A DNA stretch of 6,403 nucleotides from an uncultured bacterium (GTDB taxonomy: Bacteria > Cyanobacteriota > Vampirovibrionia > Gastranaerophilales > Gastranaerophilaceae). Shown here one piece after another: positions 1 through 6,381 of this stretch (within the stretch, counting starts at the first letter, position 1; every line of letters begins with the position of its first letter). The stretch lies in contig CABUAQ010000098.1 of NCBI GenBank assembly GCA_902489575.1, positions 1 through 6,403 on the forward strand. Reading direction: 5' to 3'. The position numbers and the translations under genes were made by a program. The notes under the pieces were generated by a model, which saw only the letters and a program-made list of their open reading frames with translations, was not told the origin of the DNA and searched no databases.

Positions 1-798
1 CCGGATTATGCATCATCTGATATCGTGATGCTGGGAATGCCTTTTGATGGAACAGTATCATATCGCCCGGGGTCAAGATTTGCTCCGGAGCAGATACGAC
101 TGGCAAGCTGGGGGTTAGAAGAGTATTCTCCTAATTTTGATATGGAGCTTGGAGATGTAAATTTTCATGATGCTGGTGATTTAGAATTCCCGCTTGGTAA
201 TACTTATAAAACACTGGAGCAAATAGAACAAAATGTTATGGATATTTATAAAGACGGTAAAAAGGTCTTTGGTATTGGAGGGGAACATTTGGTTACCTTG
301 CCGGAAGTGAAGGCTGTTTCTAAATTTTATGAAGATTTAGCTGTTGTACATTTTGATGCTCACACTGATTTGAGAGAGGAATATATAGGTGAAGAAATGT
401 CACATAGTGCAGTAATTCGCCATATTTCCAAGTTTGTTAAGCCTGAAAATATTAAACAAATAGGAATTAGATCCGGAATGAAGGAAGAGTGGGAATTTAT
501 GGCAAAATATAATACTTTATGCCATAAGTATTCTGACATAGATATTTTAAAGGGAAAGAAAGTATTTATTACAGTTGATTTGGACTGTCTTGATACTTCA
601 ATTATGCCGGGTACGGGAACTCCTGAAGTCGGAGGAATGAGTTTTGATGAACTGCTAGGCTGGTTCAAGTATTTGAAAGCTTTTGATATAGTTGGTGCTG
701 ATGTTGTTGAACTTGCACCGGATTATGATGCTACCGGAGCTTCTACTGCTGTAGCTACAAAGGTTATCAGAGAACTTTTAATGGTTTTTGGAAAATAG
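1..798 (+). CDS. speB: Agmatinase-type ureohydrolase, 5' end missing
   Basis: Member of the arginase/agmatinase (ureohydrolase) fold. The SpeB branch hydrolyses agmatine to putrescine and urea in the cytoplasm as part of polyamine synthesis. The frame is open from base 1, and the 265 visible residues begin inside the first conserved block (SDIVMLGMPFDGT, then SYRPGSRF), so perhaps 15 to 30 N-terminal residues lie outside the window. The binuclear manganese site is complete: GGEH with His96, FDAHTD with Asp119, His121 and Asp123, and DLDCLD with Asp193 and Asp195 (numbered from base 1). Glu237 in VVELAPDYD matches the conserved late acidic residue. The GTGTPEVGG loop is also present. A Thr follows DLDCLD where a Pro is usual, which is a minor change. 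The stop codon overlaps the SD of ligA, suggesting coupled translation. The family is certain. The substrate agmatine is the best guess by motif, but guanidino-acid or other ureohydrolase activity cannot be excluded from sequence alone. Confidence 0.9.
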   Translation, partial: PDYASSDIVMLGMPFDGTVSYRPGSRFAPEQIRLASWGLEEYSPNFDMELGDVNFHDAGDLEFPLGNTYKTLEQIEQNVMDIYKDGKKVFGIGGEHLVTLPEVKAVSKFYEDLAVVHFDAHTDLREEYIGEEMSHSAVIRHISKFVKPENIKQIGIRSGMKEEWEFMAKYNTLCHKYSDIDILKGKKVFITVDLDCLDTSIMPGTGTPEVGGMSFDELLGWFKYLKAFDIVGADVVELAPDYDATGASTAVATKVIRELLMVFGK

Positions 799-800
799 GA
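797..800 (+). promoter_or_regulatory. Ribosome binding site deciding the ligA start
   Basis: AGGA lies 8 bases before the ATG at 809 and overlaps the TAG stop of the preceding gene (796-798). It supports ATG 809 over the in-frame TTG at 788, which has no SD at a suitable distance and would add seven residues (MENRNCN) upstream of the conserved N-terminal helix. Confidence 0.75.
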
Positions 801-808
801 ATTGTAAT

Positions 809-2797
809 ATGCAGCAAAATGTGCTTAACAGAATTGAATATTTAAAAGATGAGATAAATAAGAGTAATTACAGATACTATGTAGAAGAAAATCCTTATTT
901 GAGTGATTACGAATATGATCAGATGTTTGCAGAGTTAAAAGATTTGGAACAGAAGTATCCAATGCTTAAAACTCCTGATAGTCCGACTCAAAGAGTCGGT
1001 TCAATTAGTGAAAAGTTTTTTCAGCATACCCATAAATATCGTTTGTATAGTCTGGATAATACTTATAGTGAAGACGAGTTAAAAAAGTGGTATGAGCGTG
1101 TGTGCAAGGATTACGATAAACAGTTGGAGCTTGTTTGTGAATTGAAAATTGACGGGCTTGCTATTGCACTTACCTATGAAAAAGGGCTGTTCACTTTAGG
1201 TGTAACCAGAGGTGACGGAGTTACGGGAGAAAATATTACTCAAAATTTAAAAACTGTAAAAGCTATTCCGCTAAAGTTGTTTGAACCTAAAACTCTAGAG
1301 GTGCGTGGTGAAATTTATATGCCGAAATCATCTTTTGAAAAACTTAATCAAGAAGCTCTTGAAAACGGAGATAAAGTGTTCGCAAATCCAAGAAACGCAG
1401 CAAGCGGTTCATTAAGGCAGCTTGATAGTACAATAACCGCGAAACGAGACTTGTCTATGTTTACCTATACAGGTATTTTTGAAGATATTTCGGATAAACA
1501 GATTAAAACCCATTATGACGGCATGTTGTATTTAAGAAATCTGGGATTTAAGATAAACCCGAATATAAGACTTGTGAATGATATTCAAGGTGCGATTGAT
1601 TATTGTAATGAATGGTCTGAAAAAAGATTTGCACTTGATTATGCAACAGATGGTGTTGTTATTAAGGTCAATGATATTTCCATTCAAAAGGATCTCGGTT
1701 ATACAGCTCGCGCACCAAAGTGGGCAACGGCGTTCAAGTTCCCGCCAGAAGAAGTTACAACAAAACTTCTGGATATAGAACTTAACGCGGGAAAAACAGG
1801 GATTATTACTCCTGTTGCAATACTTGAACCGGTTCAGCTTGCAGGGAGTATGGTTTCCAGGGCTAGTCTTCATAATTTTGATGAAATAAAACGCCTTGAT
1901 ATCAGAATTGGTGATACCGTTTTGGTTAAAAAGGCTGCTGAAATTATTCCAAAAGTTGTCAAAGTTATGACAAGTAAGGGGCATAACAGTTTCCCGGAAT
2001 ATCAAGTTCCTACTATGTGTCCGGCATGTAATTCTCCTCTTGTTGATAAGGAAGGTGAAGTTGGATTGTACTGTTCAAATCCGGATTGTAGACAACTTGT
2101 CTGCGCAAGAATTGAGTATTGGGCTTCAAAGGAGGCAATGGATATAGATTATGTCGGACCTTCTCTTATTCAACAGCTTTATGATAAGAAGTTTATTTCG
2201 AATTTTGCAGATTTATACAGGCTAACTATACAGGATTTGACGCAGCTTGATCAAATTAAAGATAAATCAGCTTCCAATATATTTAATTCTATCCAGACCA
2301 GTAAAAACAGACCTTTAAATCGTTTGGTTACTGCTCTTGGTATCAGGCATGTTGGCAAAGAGACAGCTGATATTTTGGCGGGTGAATTTACTTCATTGGA
2401 TGCATTAAAAGAAGCTGAAGTTGAACAATTATCAAAAATTGAAGGAATCGGTGATATTATAGCACAGTCAATACATGATTATTTTCATGATGAAAAGAAC
2501 TTAATACTTATTGAACAGCTTAAGCAATTAGGACTAAATCCTCAGGAAAAAGCTAAACCTAAATCAGACAAACTTGCCGGAAAAGTCTTTGTGTTGACCG
2601 GAACATTACAAAATATGACAAGAGATGAAGCAAGTGCAATTATCAAATCTCATGGCGGGAAGACCTCGTCATCTGTATCTAAAAAGACATCTTATGTTTT
2701 AGCAGGCGAGAATGCCGGTTCTAAATTAGACAAAGCAAAAGATTTAGGTGTTATAATATTGACAGAAAATGATTTTCTTGAAATGATAAAAGAGTAA
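809..2797 (+). CDS. ligA: NAD+-dependent DNA ligase LigA
   Basis: Essential bacterial ligase that seals nicks in duplex DNA during Okazaki fragment joining and repair, using NAD+ as AMP donor. From ATG 809 it has 662 residues, the usual full length. Domains in order: the Ia NAD+/NMN-binding region (about 1-65, with Tyr21, Tyr24 and DYEYD); the adenylation domain with catalytic Lys113 in KIDG, followed by TRGDGVTGENITQN, VRGEIYMP, NPRNAASGSLRQLD and TDGVVIKV; the OB fold (GKTGIITPVAILEPV, SRASLHN, IRIGDTVLV); a four-Cys zinc finger (Cys404, Cys407, Cys422, Cys427); the helix-hairpin-helix region, including LVTALGIRHVGKETA near 506-520; and a C-terminal BRCT domain (about 588-660, FVLTGTL and the TSYVLAGENAGSK segment). 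All key residues are present, so it should be active. It lies 10 bases after the agmatinase gene and 16 before the membrane protein gene, with no terminator on either side, so it is probably co-transcribed with both. Confidence 0.98.
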   Translation: MQQNVLNRIEYLKDEINKSNYRYYVEENPYLSDYEYDQMFAELKDLEQKYPMLKTPDSPTQRVGSISEKFFQHTHKYRLYSLDNTYSEDELKKWYERVCKDYDKQLELVCELKIDGLAIALTYEKGLFTLGVTRGDGVTGENITQNLKTVKAIPLKLFEPKTLEVRGEIYMPKSSFEKLNQEALENGDKVFANPRNAASGSLRQLDSTITAKRDLSMFTYTGIFEDISDKQIKTHYDGMLYLRNLGFKINPNIRLVNDIQGAIDYCNEWSEKRFALDYATDGVVIKVNDISIQKDLGYTARAPKWATAFKFPPEEVTTKLLDIELNAGKTGIITPVAILEPVQLAGSMVSRASLHNFDEIKRLDIRIGDTVLVKKAAEIIPKVVKVMTSKGHNSFPEYQVPTMCPACNSPLVDKEGEVGLYCSNPDCRQLVCARIEYWASKEAMDIDYVGPSLIQQLYDKKFISNFADLYRLTIQDLTQLDQIKDKSASNIFNSIQTSKNRPLNRLVTALGIRHVGKETADILAGEFTSLDALKEAEVEQLSKIEGIGDIIAQSIHDYFHDEKNLILIEQLKQLGLNPQEKAKPKSDKLAGKVFVLTGTLQNMTRDEASAIIKSHGGKTSSSVSKKTSYVLAGENAGSKLDKAKDLGVIILTENDFLEMIKE

Positions 2798-2813
2798 TGA
2801 GGATTTATAGTGT

Positions 2814-3290
2814 ATGAAAATAATTCAAATTGATGGAATAAGAGGTTTAATTACAGCAGCGTTTATGGGTGTGTGTCTTTTTGCAGGTTTTGCGTTGTTC
2901 CCGGGCTGGGTTGCTATGAATCTTTGGAATAAATATTTGGTTGCTCCGTACATGTTTCCTGTATTAAACCTTTTACAAGGTGTTCTTTTATGGGCAATTA
3001 TTGTTATATCTTATTGTATAGTTTCTAAAAAAGGCCTTGCTGTTTCTTTTAGAAATTCACCTGAGCTATCGGATGATGAACTTAAATCAATTGTCCAAAG
3101 GGCAAAAGTTATTAAAAGAAGGAATGTTGTTCCTTTCAATCTAACTAAATCAGATTTATTAAAAGATGAATTTATAAAATCCGCACCAAAAGATGAAAAG
3201 GAGTCTTCTTTTGTGTCTTCACCGTTGTCTTTGAATAGAACAAAAAAATCAGAAGACAAAGAAGAAGAAACTGTTTCTAATATGAAATAA
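2814..3290 (+). CDS. Unrecognised two-helix membrane protein with charged tail
   Basis: A 158-residue protein whose family I do not recognise. GAGGA at 2799-2803 sits 10 bases before the ATG. The N-terminal part holds two strongly hydrophobic segments, about 12-36 (including VCLFAGFALFPGWVAM) and 44-69 (including FPVLNLLQGVLLWAIIVISY), joined by a short turn with Trp and Asn residues (NLWNKYLVAPY). The rest, about 72-158, is hydrophilic and Lys/Glu/Ser-rich, with SPELSDDELKSIVQRAKVIKRR likely to be helical and the last 40 residues low in complexity and probably disordered. Lys71-Lys72 and the basic tail suggest by the positive-inside rule that both ends face the cytoplasm. The gene lies 16 bases after ligA and 19 before the SIMPL gene, so it is likely in their operon. 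It could be an assembly or anchoring factor for envelope proteins, but nothing in the sequence shows a catalytic site. Confidence 0.85.
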   Translation: MKIIQIDGIRGLITAAFMGVCLFAGFALFPGWVAMNLWNKYLVAPYMFPVLNLLQGVLLWAIIVISYCIVSKKGLAVSFRNSPELSDDELKSIVQRAKVIKRRNVVPFNLTKSDLLKDEFIKSAPKDEKESSFVSSPLSLNRTKKSEDKEEETVSNMK

Positions 3291-3300
3291 TTTACTAAAT

Positions 3301-3305
3301 GGAGG
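3301..3305 (+). promoter_or_regulatory. Strong Shine-Dalgarno of the SIMPL gene
   Basis: A perfect GGAGG core lies only 4 bases before the ATG at 3310, which fixes that start. The short spacing is slightly below the usual 5 to 9 bases. Confidence 0.75.
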
Positions 3306-3309
3306 TATT

Positions 3310-4077
3310 ATGAAGAAGGTTATTGTAGTTTCATTGCTAAGTACAGCATTGTTTTCATTACCATTTATGTTTGCGCCTGCGAGTGCTGTAAATGCTGTAG
3401 ATAAACCAGTAAAAAGAGGGTATGTCTCAGTGTCTTATACTGCGGAAAAAGAGGTTGCTCCTGATACTGTAGAGGTTTCTGTTGCTATAAGAACTTCAGA
3501 TAAAAAGGCTATGCAAGCTGCTGTTGTTAAAAATAAAGAAATTTCTGATAAAGTTTATGAATATTTGAAAAGTGTTATAGATCCTGCAAATGGTGATTAT
3601 ATCAAAACGTCTAACTATTCAGCATCACCCAGCTATATTTACAATGGAGGAAAAAGAACTTTAGATAAGTATGATGTATCAAATAATATTATTGTGCATA
3701 CAAAATCTCTTGACAAGATTTCCTCAATAATTGATAAGTCTTTGTCATTAGGTGCTACTGATGTTGATAGCTTGAATTTTGGCTTATCAGAAAAAGATAC
3801 TCAATGTGCAGATCTTTTGGCTGAAGCAACAAAAAATGCAAGAAAAAGAGCTGATATTGTAGCTGCTGCTGCTGGAACTTCAATTTCAGGTGTAAGAAAT
3901 ATTGATACTTCTTGCTCTGTGAACAAGTACGGAGCAGTGCCTCAATATAGAAATTCCTTAATGATGAAAGCTGCCGGTTCAATGGCTGATGCATCCTCTC
4001 CTGAGTCTTCTGCTCCTATTGAGGCGGGTGTTATAAAAATTTATTCAACTGTTGGTGCAAGTTTCTTTTTGAAGTAA
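3310..4077 (+). CDS. Exported SIMPL-domain (DUF541) protein
   Basis: A 255-residue secreted or periplasmic protein. Residues 1-26 form a Sec signal peptide: Lys2-Lys3, a hydrophobic core (VIVVSLLSTALFSLPFMF) and an Ala-x-Ala cleavage site at Ala24-Ser25-Ala26, with Ala29 as an alternative. The mature part from about residue 36 matches the SIMPL family: an opening strand VSVSYTAEKEVAPDTVEVSV, a helix with paired Lys/Glu (NKEISDKVYEYLKS), the YDVSNNIIVHTKSLDKISSIID block, GATDVDSLNFGLSEK, a helical ATKNARKRADIVAAAAG followed by SISGVRNI, and a terminal strand that would follow PIEAGVIKI. SIMPL proteins are common in bacterial envelopes and some affect stress tolerance (E. coli YggE), but no general biochemical activity is known. 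Two Cys residues (166, 202) remain after export and could form a disulfide; this is inference. It is the last gene of the plus-strand unit, directly before a strong hairpin terminator. Confidence 0.92.
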   Translation: MKKVIVVSLLSTALFSLPFMFAPASAVNAVDKPVKRGYVSVSYTAEKEVAPDTVEVSVAIRTSDKKAMQAAVVKNKEISDKVYEYLKSVIDPANGDYIKTSNYSASPSYIYNGGKRTLDKYDVSNNIIVHTKSLDKISSIIDKSLSLGATDVDSLNFGLSEKDTQCADLLAEATKNARKRADIVAAAAGTSISGVRNIDTSCSVNKYGAVPQYRNSLMMKAAGSMADASSPESSAPIEAGVIKIYSTVGASFFLK

Positions 4078-4079
4078 AT

Positions 4080-4122
4080 AATAATAAAAAGACCGGAATA
4101 AGAAACCGGTCTTTTTATTATT
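4080..4122. terminator. Bidirectional intrinsic terminator between converging operons
   Basis: A perfect 17-bp inverted repeat: left arm 4080-4096 (AATAATAAAAAGACCGG), 9-base loop 4097-4105, right arm 4106-4122. The GC-rich core GACCGG/CCGGTC closes the loop. The flanking A-tract becomes a U-tract in the transcript of either strand, so the element can stop transcription from the SIMPL gene (ending at 4077) and from the minus-strand gene (ending at 4134). Confidence 0.92.
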
Positions 4123-4133
4123 CTAAATGTTTT

Positions 4134-4379
4134 TTATATTTTTCTTTTTCCATCATTTAACCATGGCGCTGCTTCAAGATCATTTATATTATATTTCAGA
4201 AGATACTCTTCGTTTTTAGAAGCTGGTCTTACTTTTGGTTTTTCTTGATTTACCTGTGTTGTTTGTTGTTGAACCGCAGCCGGGTTTTTATTAATATTTT
4301 GTTGAGTATCTGCAGCTTCTCCAGCTATAACTTGAGTTTGGAAAAGTAATAATGCTGCAAGTAATAAAACTTTTTTCAT
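4134..4379 (-). CDS. Small secreted protein of unknown function
   Basis: An 81-residue protein that I do not recognise. It has a classical signal peptide: Met-Lys-Lys, a leucine-rich core (VLLLAALLLF) and likely cleavage after VIA (Ala19) or after Ala22/Ala23. There is no Cys, so it is not a lipoprotein. The mature part is about 60 residues. Its first half is Gln/Asn-rich and low in complexity (TQQNINKNPAAVQQQTTQVNQ) followed by a Pro/Lys stretch, and looks disordered. The end, NEEYLLKYNINDLEAAPWLNDGKRKI at 56-81, is denser and may be the functional part. The start at ATG 4379 is chosen because AGGAGA stands 6 bases before it; an in-frame ATG at 4400 would place this SD inside the gene and spoil the signal peptide. 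It is the last gene of the minus-strand unit, 24 bases after apt. Periplasmic or outer location follows from the signal peptide; function is unknown. Confidence 0.82.
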   Translation of the reverse strand: MKKVLLLAALLLFQTQVIAGEAADTQQNINKNPAAVQQQTTQVNQEKPKVRPASKNEEYLLKYNINDLEAAPWLNDGKRKI

Positions 4380-4385
4380 TTTATA

Positions 4386-4391
4386 TCTCCT
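4386..4391 (-). promoter_or_regulatory. Ribosome binding site deciding the start of the secreted protein
   Basis: The minus strand reads AGGAGA, 6 bases before the ATG at 4379. This rules out the in-frame ATG at 4400, which lies upstream of the SD and only three bases past the apt stop codon. Confidence 0.8.
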
Positions 4392-4403
4392 AGTTATCAT
4401 TTG

Positions 4404-4937
4404 CTAGTATTGTAACATAGAAATTACTTTTCCGCAATCGGCAAGTTTTTGTTTCCCGTTAAGTTCGGTTAATTCTATTAAAAATGCTGCACCAACCAGA
4501 TTTCCACCTGCTTTTTTTACAAGGTTACAAGCAGCAACGGCAGTTCCTCCGGTTGCAAGTAAATCATCAACAACTAAAACATTTGCGCCCGGTTCAATTG
4601 CATCGGCGTGGATTTCAATTGTATCAGTTCCGTATTCCAATTCGTAAGATTCTTTAATTGTTTGTGCCGGAAGTTTGTTAGGCTTTCTTATTGGAATAAA
4701 TCCGCAGTTTAATTTGTATGCCATAGGCATTCCAAAGATAAAACCGCGGCTTTCAATACCTGCAATATAGTCAATTTTAATATCCTTATATTGATTACAA
4801 AGGTAATCAACCATAAATTTCATTGTTTGTGCATCTTTCAGACCTGTTGTAATATCTCTAAATACAATTCCTTCTTTCGGGAAATCATGAACTGCTCTTA
4901 TTCTGTTTTTTACCTGGTCAATTGTTAATGTTGCCAT
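4404..4937 (-). CDS. apt: Adenine phosphoribosyltransferase
   Basis: Purine salvage enzyme of the cytoplasm that converts adenine and PRPP to AMP and pyrophosphate. The 177 residues span the whole family length. Diagnostic blocks: HDFPKEGIVFRDITTGL near 17-33, typical of APRT; GIESRGFIFG at 60-69; IRKPNKLPAQTIKESYELEYGTD near 83-105, the flexible hood and adenine-side region; and the PRPP-binding loop VLVVDDLLATGGTA at 120-133 with the acidic pair Asp124-Asp125. The match to bacterial Apt is strong and xanthine or hypoxanthine phosphoribosyltransferases fit less well. ATG 4937 has AGGAGA 9 bases upstream, inside the 18-base gap after the glycosyltransferase stop, so the two genes are almost certainly co-transcribed. 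No shared pathway with the glycosyltransferase is evident. Confidence 0.96.
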   Translation of the reverse strand: MATLTIDQVKNRIRAVHDFPKEGIVFRDITTGLKDAQTMKFMVDYLCNQYKDIKIDYIAGIESRGFIFGMPMAYKLNCGFIPIRKPNKLPAQTIKESYELEYGTDTIEIHADAIEPGANVLVVDDLLATGGTAVAACNLVKKAGGNLVGAAFLIELTELNGKQKLADCGKVISMLQY

Positions 4938-4946
4938 TTTTGTTGT

Positions 4947-4952
4947 TCTCCT
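4947..4952 (-). promoter_or_regulatory. Ribosome binding site of apt
   Basis: AGGAGA on the minus strand, 9 bases before ATG 4937, lies entirely within the 18-base gap between the glycosyltransferase and apt. Confidence 0.7.
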
Positions 4953-4955
4953 ATT

Positions 4956-6326
4956 TTATTTCGTTAGTAGTAATTTTTTTAATTCATCTTTTGCTTTTTT
5001 TATTTTTTCTTTTGCTTTTTGAATTGCGTGTTCGTGTTGCACAAGTCCGTGGGCTGTTTTCCCCCAATTCATGTCTTTTTTCATAAATAGTATTTTAAAT
5101 CCTATGAATAACACCAGCGGGAACCATATTAATAAAAGGTATATAGAAGTTTCAACTGATTGAGTCAATGCTTCTATTCTTGGCAGGTTATCATATCTTC
5201 TAAGGCTGTACCTGCAAGCCATTATGAAGCCCAAACCTATAATACATCCCATAATTACGGAGGACATAAGTATGTGCGCTGGAGCATCTTTTACTATGAT
5301 TTTCATTAGTAAAATCCCTATTTCTATGATAAACCAGCCCGGCATTATGAATTCTGAAATGTATGCAATCATATCAACTCTTACGCGCATTGACATTTTT
5401 TTAGATGTAAGTATGTCCCAGAAATATTCAAGATATCTTCTTATGGTTCCTTCAAGCCACCTTCTTCTTTGTTTGTACAAAGGGAACAGATATATAATAC
5501 CTTCTTCATAAACTGCAGTATCAGGACAAAATCTTACATCCCAGCCTTTTATGTGTAATCTTGTTGACATATCAAGATCGTCTGTAATTGTAAAATTATT
5601 CCAGCCTCCAATGTCTTCAAGAGCTGCTCTTTTAATTAACTCTCCGTTACCTCTTAATTCAACTGCTCCTTTAACTGAATCTCTGCCGACTTGAAAATGA
5701 GTATCCATAGTCATTTCGTTATTTTGACAGCGGGTTAAAATATTTACATTTTTATTTCTTACTATTTTTCTCGCCTGAACTGCACCTACATCTTTTGGTT
5801 CGAGTTCGCATACAAGATTTGTTAAGAAATCAGGATCCATTGTGGCGTCTGCATCAAATACAAGAATAGCTTCACCTTTAGCATATTTTAACGCATCGTT
5901 TAATACTGCGGATTTGCCAGGAAAAGCGCCTTCAGGTCGAATGAAAGCTATAACTGTATTCGGATGTTTTCTTTCTAAATCTCTTATCACAGAGGCTGTA
6001 TTGTCTGTACTTCTGTCATCAATTGCGATTATTTCAAAATTAGGATAGTCAAGTTTTAGAACTGTGTTAATGGTATCTGCTATAACAGATTCTTCATTGT
6101 GCGCAGGTATCATAATACTTACAAAAGGTCTATAGTTTTCATTTTTTATTTGCGGTGATTTCGATTTGATACGTTGTTTAATTTTGTATGCAATATTTGT
6201 AAAAATAGCGTAAACAGCCATTAACGATACTAAAAGTGCAAGTCCCCAAACTGTATAGTTTTGGAAAATATAAATAAAGGCTGTTAATCCCAGGACAATA
6301 ATAAACAGTAATATACGCTCTTTCAT
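4956..6326 (-). CDS. Membrane-bound family 2 glycosyltransferase, processive type
   Basis: A polytopic inner-membrane enzyme of 456 residues from ATG 6326, likely to transfer sugars from a nucleotide sugar to a growing polysaccharide. It begins with two hydrophobic helices (about 4-22 and 27-46). The GT2 domain (about 68-290) shows IPAHNEE, AIDDRSTDNT with Asp103-Asp104, the metal-binding FDADA (Asp158, Asp160), TITDDLD in the TED position (Asp249-Asp250), and QRRRW at 286-290, the QxxRW motif of cellulose, hyaluronan and poly-GlcNAc synthases. Three further helices follow (about 322-346, 350-371, 392-414), then a cytoplasmic tail with WGKTAHG and a Lys-rich helix (AKEKIKKAKDELKK). Layout and size fit the PgaC/IcaA/HAS group best. 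The sugar is unknown, and no partner genes for polysaccharide export or modification are in the window. A GTG at 6332 could add two residues, but it lies within the SD itself. Confidence 0.93.
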   Translation of the reverse strand: MKERILLFIIVLGLTAFIYIFQNYTVWGLALLVSLMAVYAIFTNIAYKIKQRIKSKSPQIKNENYRPFVSIMIPAHNEESVIADTINTVLKLDYPNFEIIAIDDRSTDNTASVIRDLERKHPNTVIAFIRPEGAFPGKSAVLNDALKYAKGEAILVFDADATMDPDFLTNLVCELEPKDVGAVQARKIVRNKNVNILTRCQNNEMTMDTHFQVGRDSVKGAVELRGNGELIKRAALEDIGGWNNFTITDDLDMSTRLHIKGWDVRFCPDTAVYEEGIIYLFPLYKQRRRWLEGTIRRYLEYFWDILTSKKMSMRVRVDMIAYISEFIMPGWFIIEIGILLMKIIVKDAPAHILMSSVIMGCIIGLGFIMACRYSLRRYDNLPRIEALTQSVETSIYLLLIWFPLVLFIGFKILFMKKDMNWGKTAHGLVQHEHAIQKAKEKIKKAKDELKKLLLTK

Positions 6327-6328
6327 AT

Positions 6329-6334
6329 CCACCT
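6329..6334 (-). promoter_or_regulatory. Ribosome binding site of the glycosyltransferase
   Basis: The minus strand reads AGGTGG just before ATATG. AGG stands 5 bases from ATG 6326 and can pair with the 3' end of 16S rRNA in the register GGAGGTGAT. The alternative start GTG 6330-6332 falls inside this SD and has only a weak GGGA upstream. Confidence 0.6.
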
Positions 6335-6345
6335 AATCTTTCCCG

Positions 6346-6375
6346 ACTGATACATCGTGTATCTCATGTACCAGT
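6346..6375 (-). repeat. Dyad upstream of the glycosyltransferase gene
   Basis: On the minus strand ACTGGTACAT (6375-6366) and ATGTATCAGT (6355-6346) form a 10-bp stem with one G-U pair and a 10-base loop. A nested perfect repeat GATACA (6363-6358)/TGTATC (6354-6349) shares the same right arm. It could be a regulator-binding operator or a leader hairpin. It ends 11 bases before the SD and has no T-tract, so it is not an intrinsic terminator. Confidence 0.6.
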
Positions 6376-6381
6376 ATTTTA
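6376..6381 (-). promoter_or_regulatory. Candidate -10 box for the glycosyltransferase operon
   Basis: The minus strand reads TAAAAT, five of six matches to TATAAT, about 50 bases before the ATG and directly upstream of the dyad. A -35 box at 17 bases would fall at the window's right edge (6399 onward) and cannot be judged. A -35-like TTGTTA at 6385-6380 has no good -10 partner. The surrounding sequence is very AT-rich, so a chance match is possible. Confidence 0.35.

Noticed and set aside
25..30. GTG/ATG as the true start of the agmatinase gene
   Set aside because: The frame is open back to base 1 and the residues before it (PDYASSDI) continue the conserved family N-terminus, so the gene runs in from outside the window.
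360..668. Minus-strand open frame within speB
   Set aside because: It lies wholly opposite the metal-binding core of a clearly real gene, and its translation has no recognisable domain.
1578..1778. Second plus-strand frame inside ligA
   Set aside because: It is an out-of-frame shadow of the continuous, motif-complete ligase frame. There is no frameshift in ligA.
1532..2005. 157-codon minus-strand open frame opposite ligA
   Set aside because: It lies opposite the ligA adenylation/OB region. Its product is Cys/Asn/Ile-rich with no domain, as expected for the antisense of an AT-rich gene.
2810..2812. GTG as an alternative start for the membrane protein
   Set aside because: It is out of frame with the 158-residue reading frame; ATG 2814 has a suitable SD.
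3011..3259. Minus-strand open frame opposite the membrane protein tail
   Set aside because: The low-complexity Ser/Phe composition mirrors the Lys/Glu-rich coding strand, and I see no separate evidence that it is a gene.
3755..3994. Minus-strand open frame opposite the SIMPL gene
   Set aside because: The Gln/Leu-rich translation is an artefact of the antisense of the Ala/Ser-rich SIMPL sequence.
5224..5511. Plus-strand frames opposite the glycosyltransferase (also 5842-6048)
   Set aside because: They lie opposite the C-terminal membrane and catalytic regions of a motif-complete gene and show no domain of their own.
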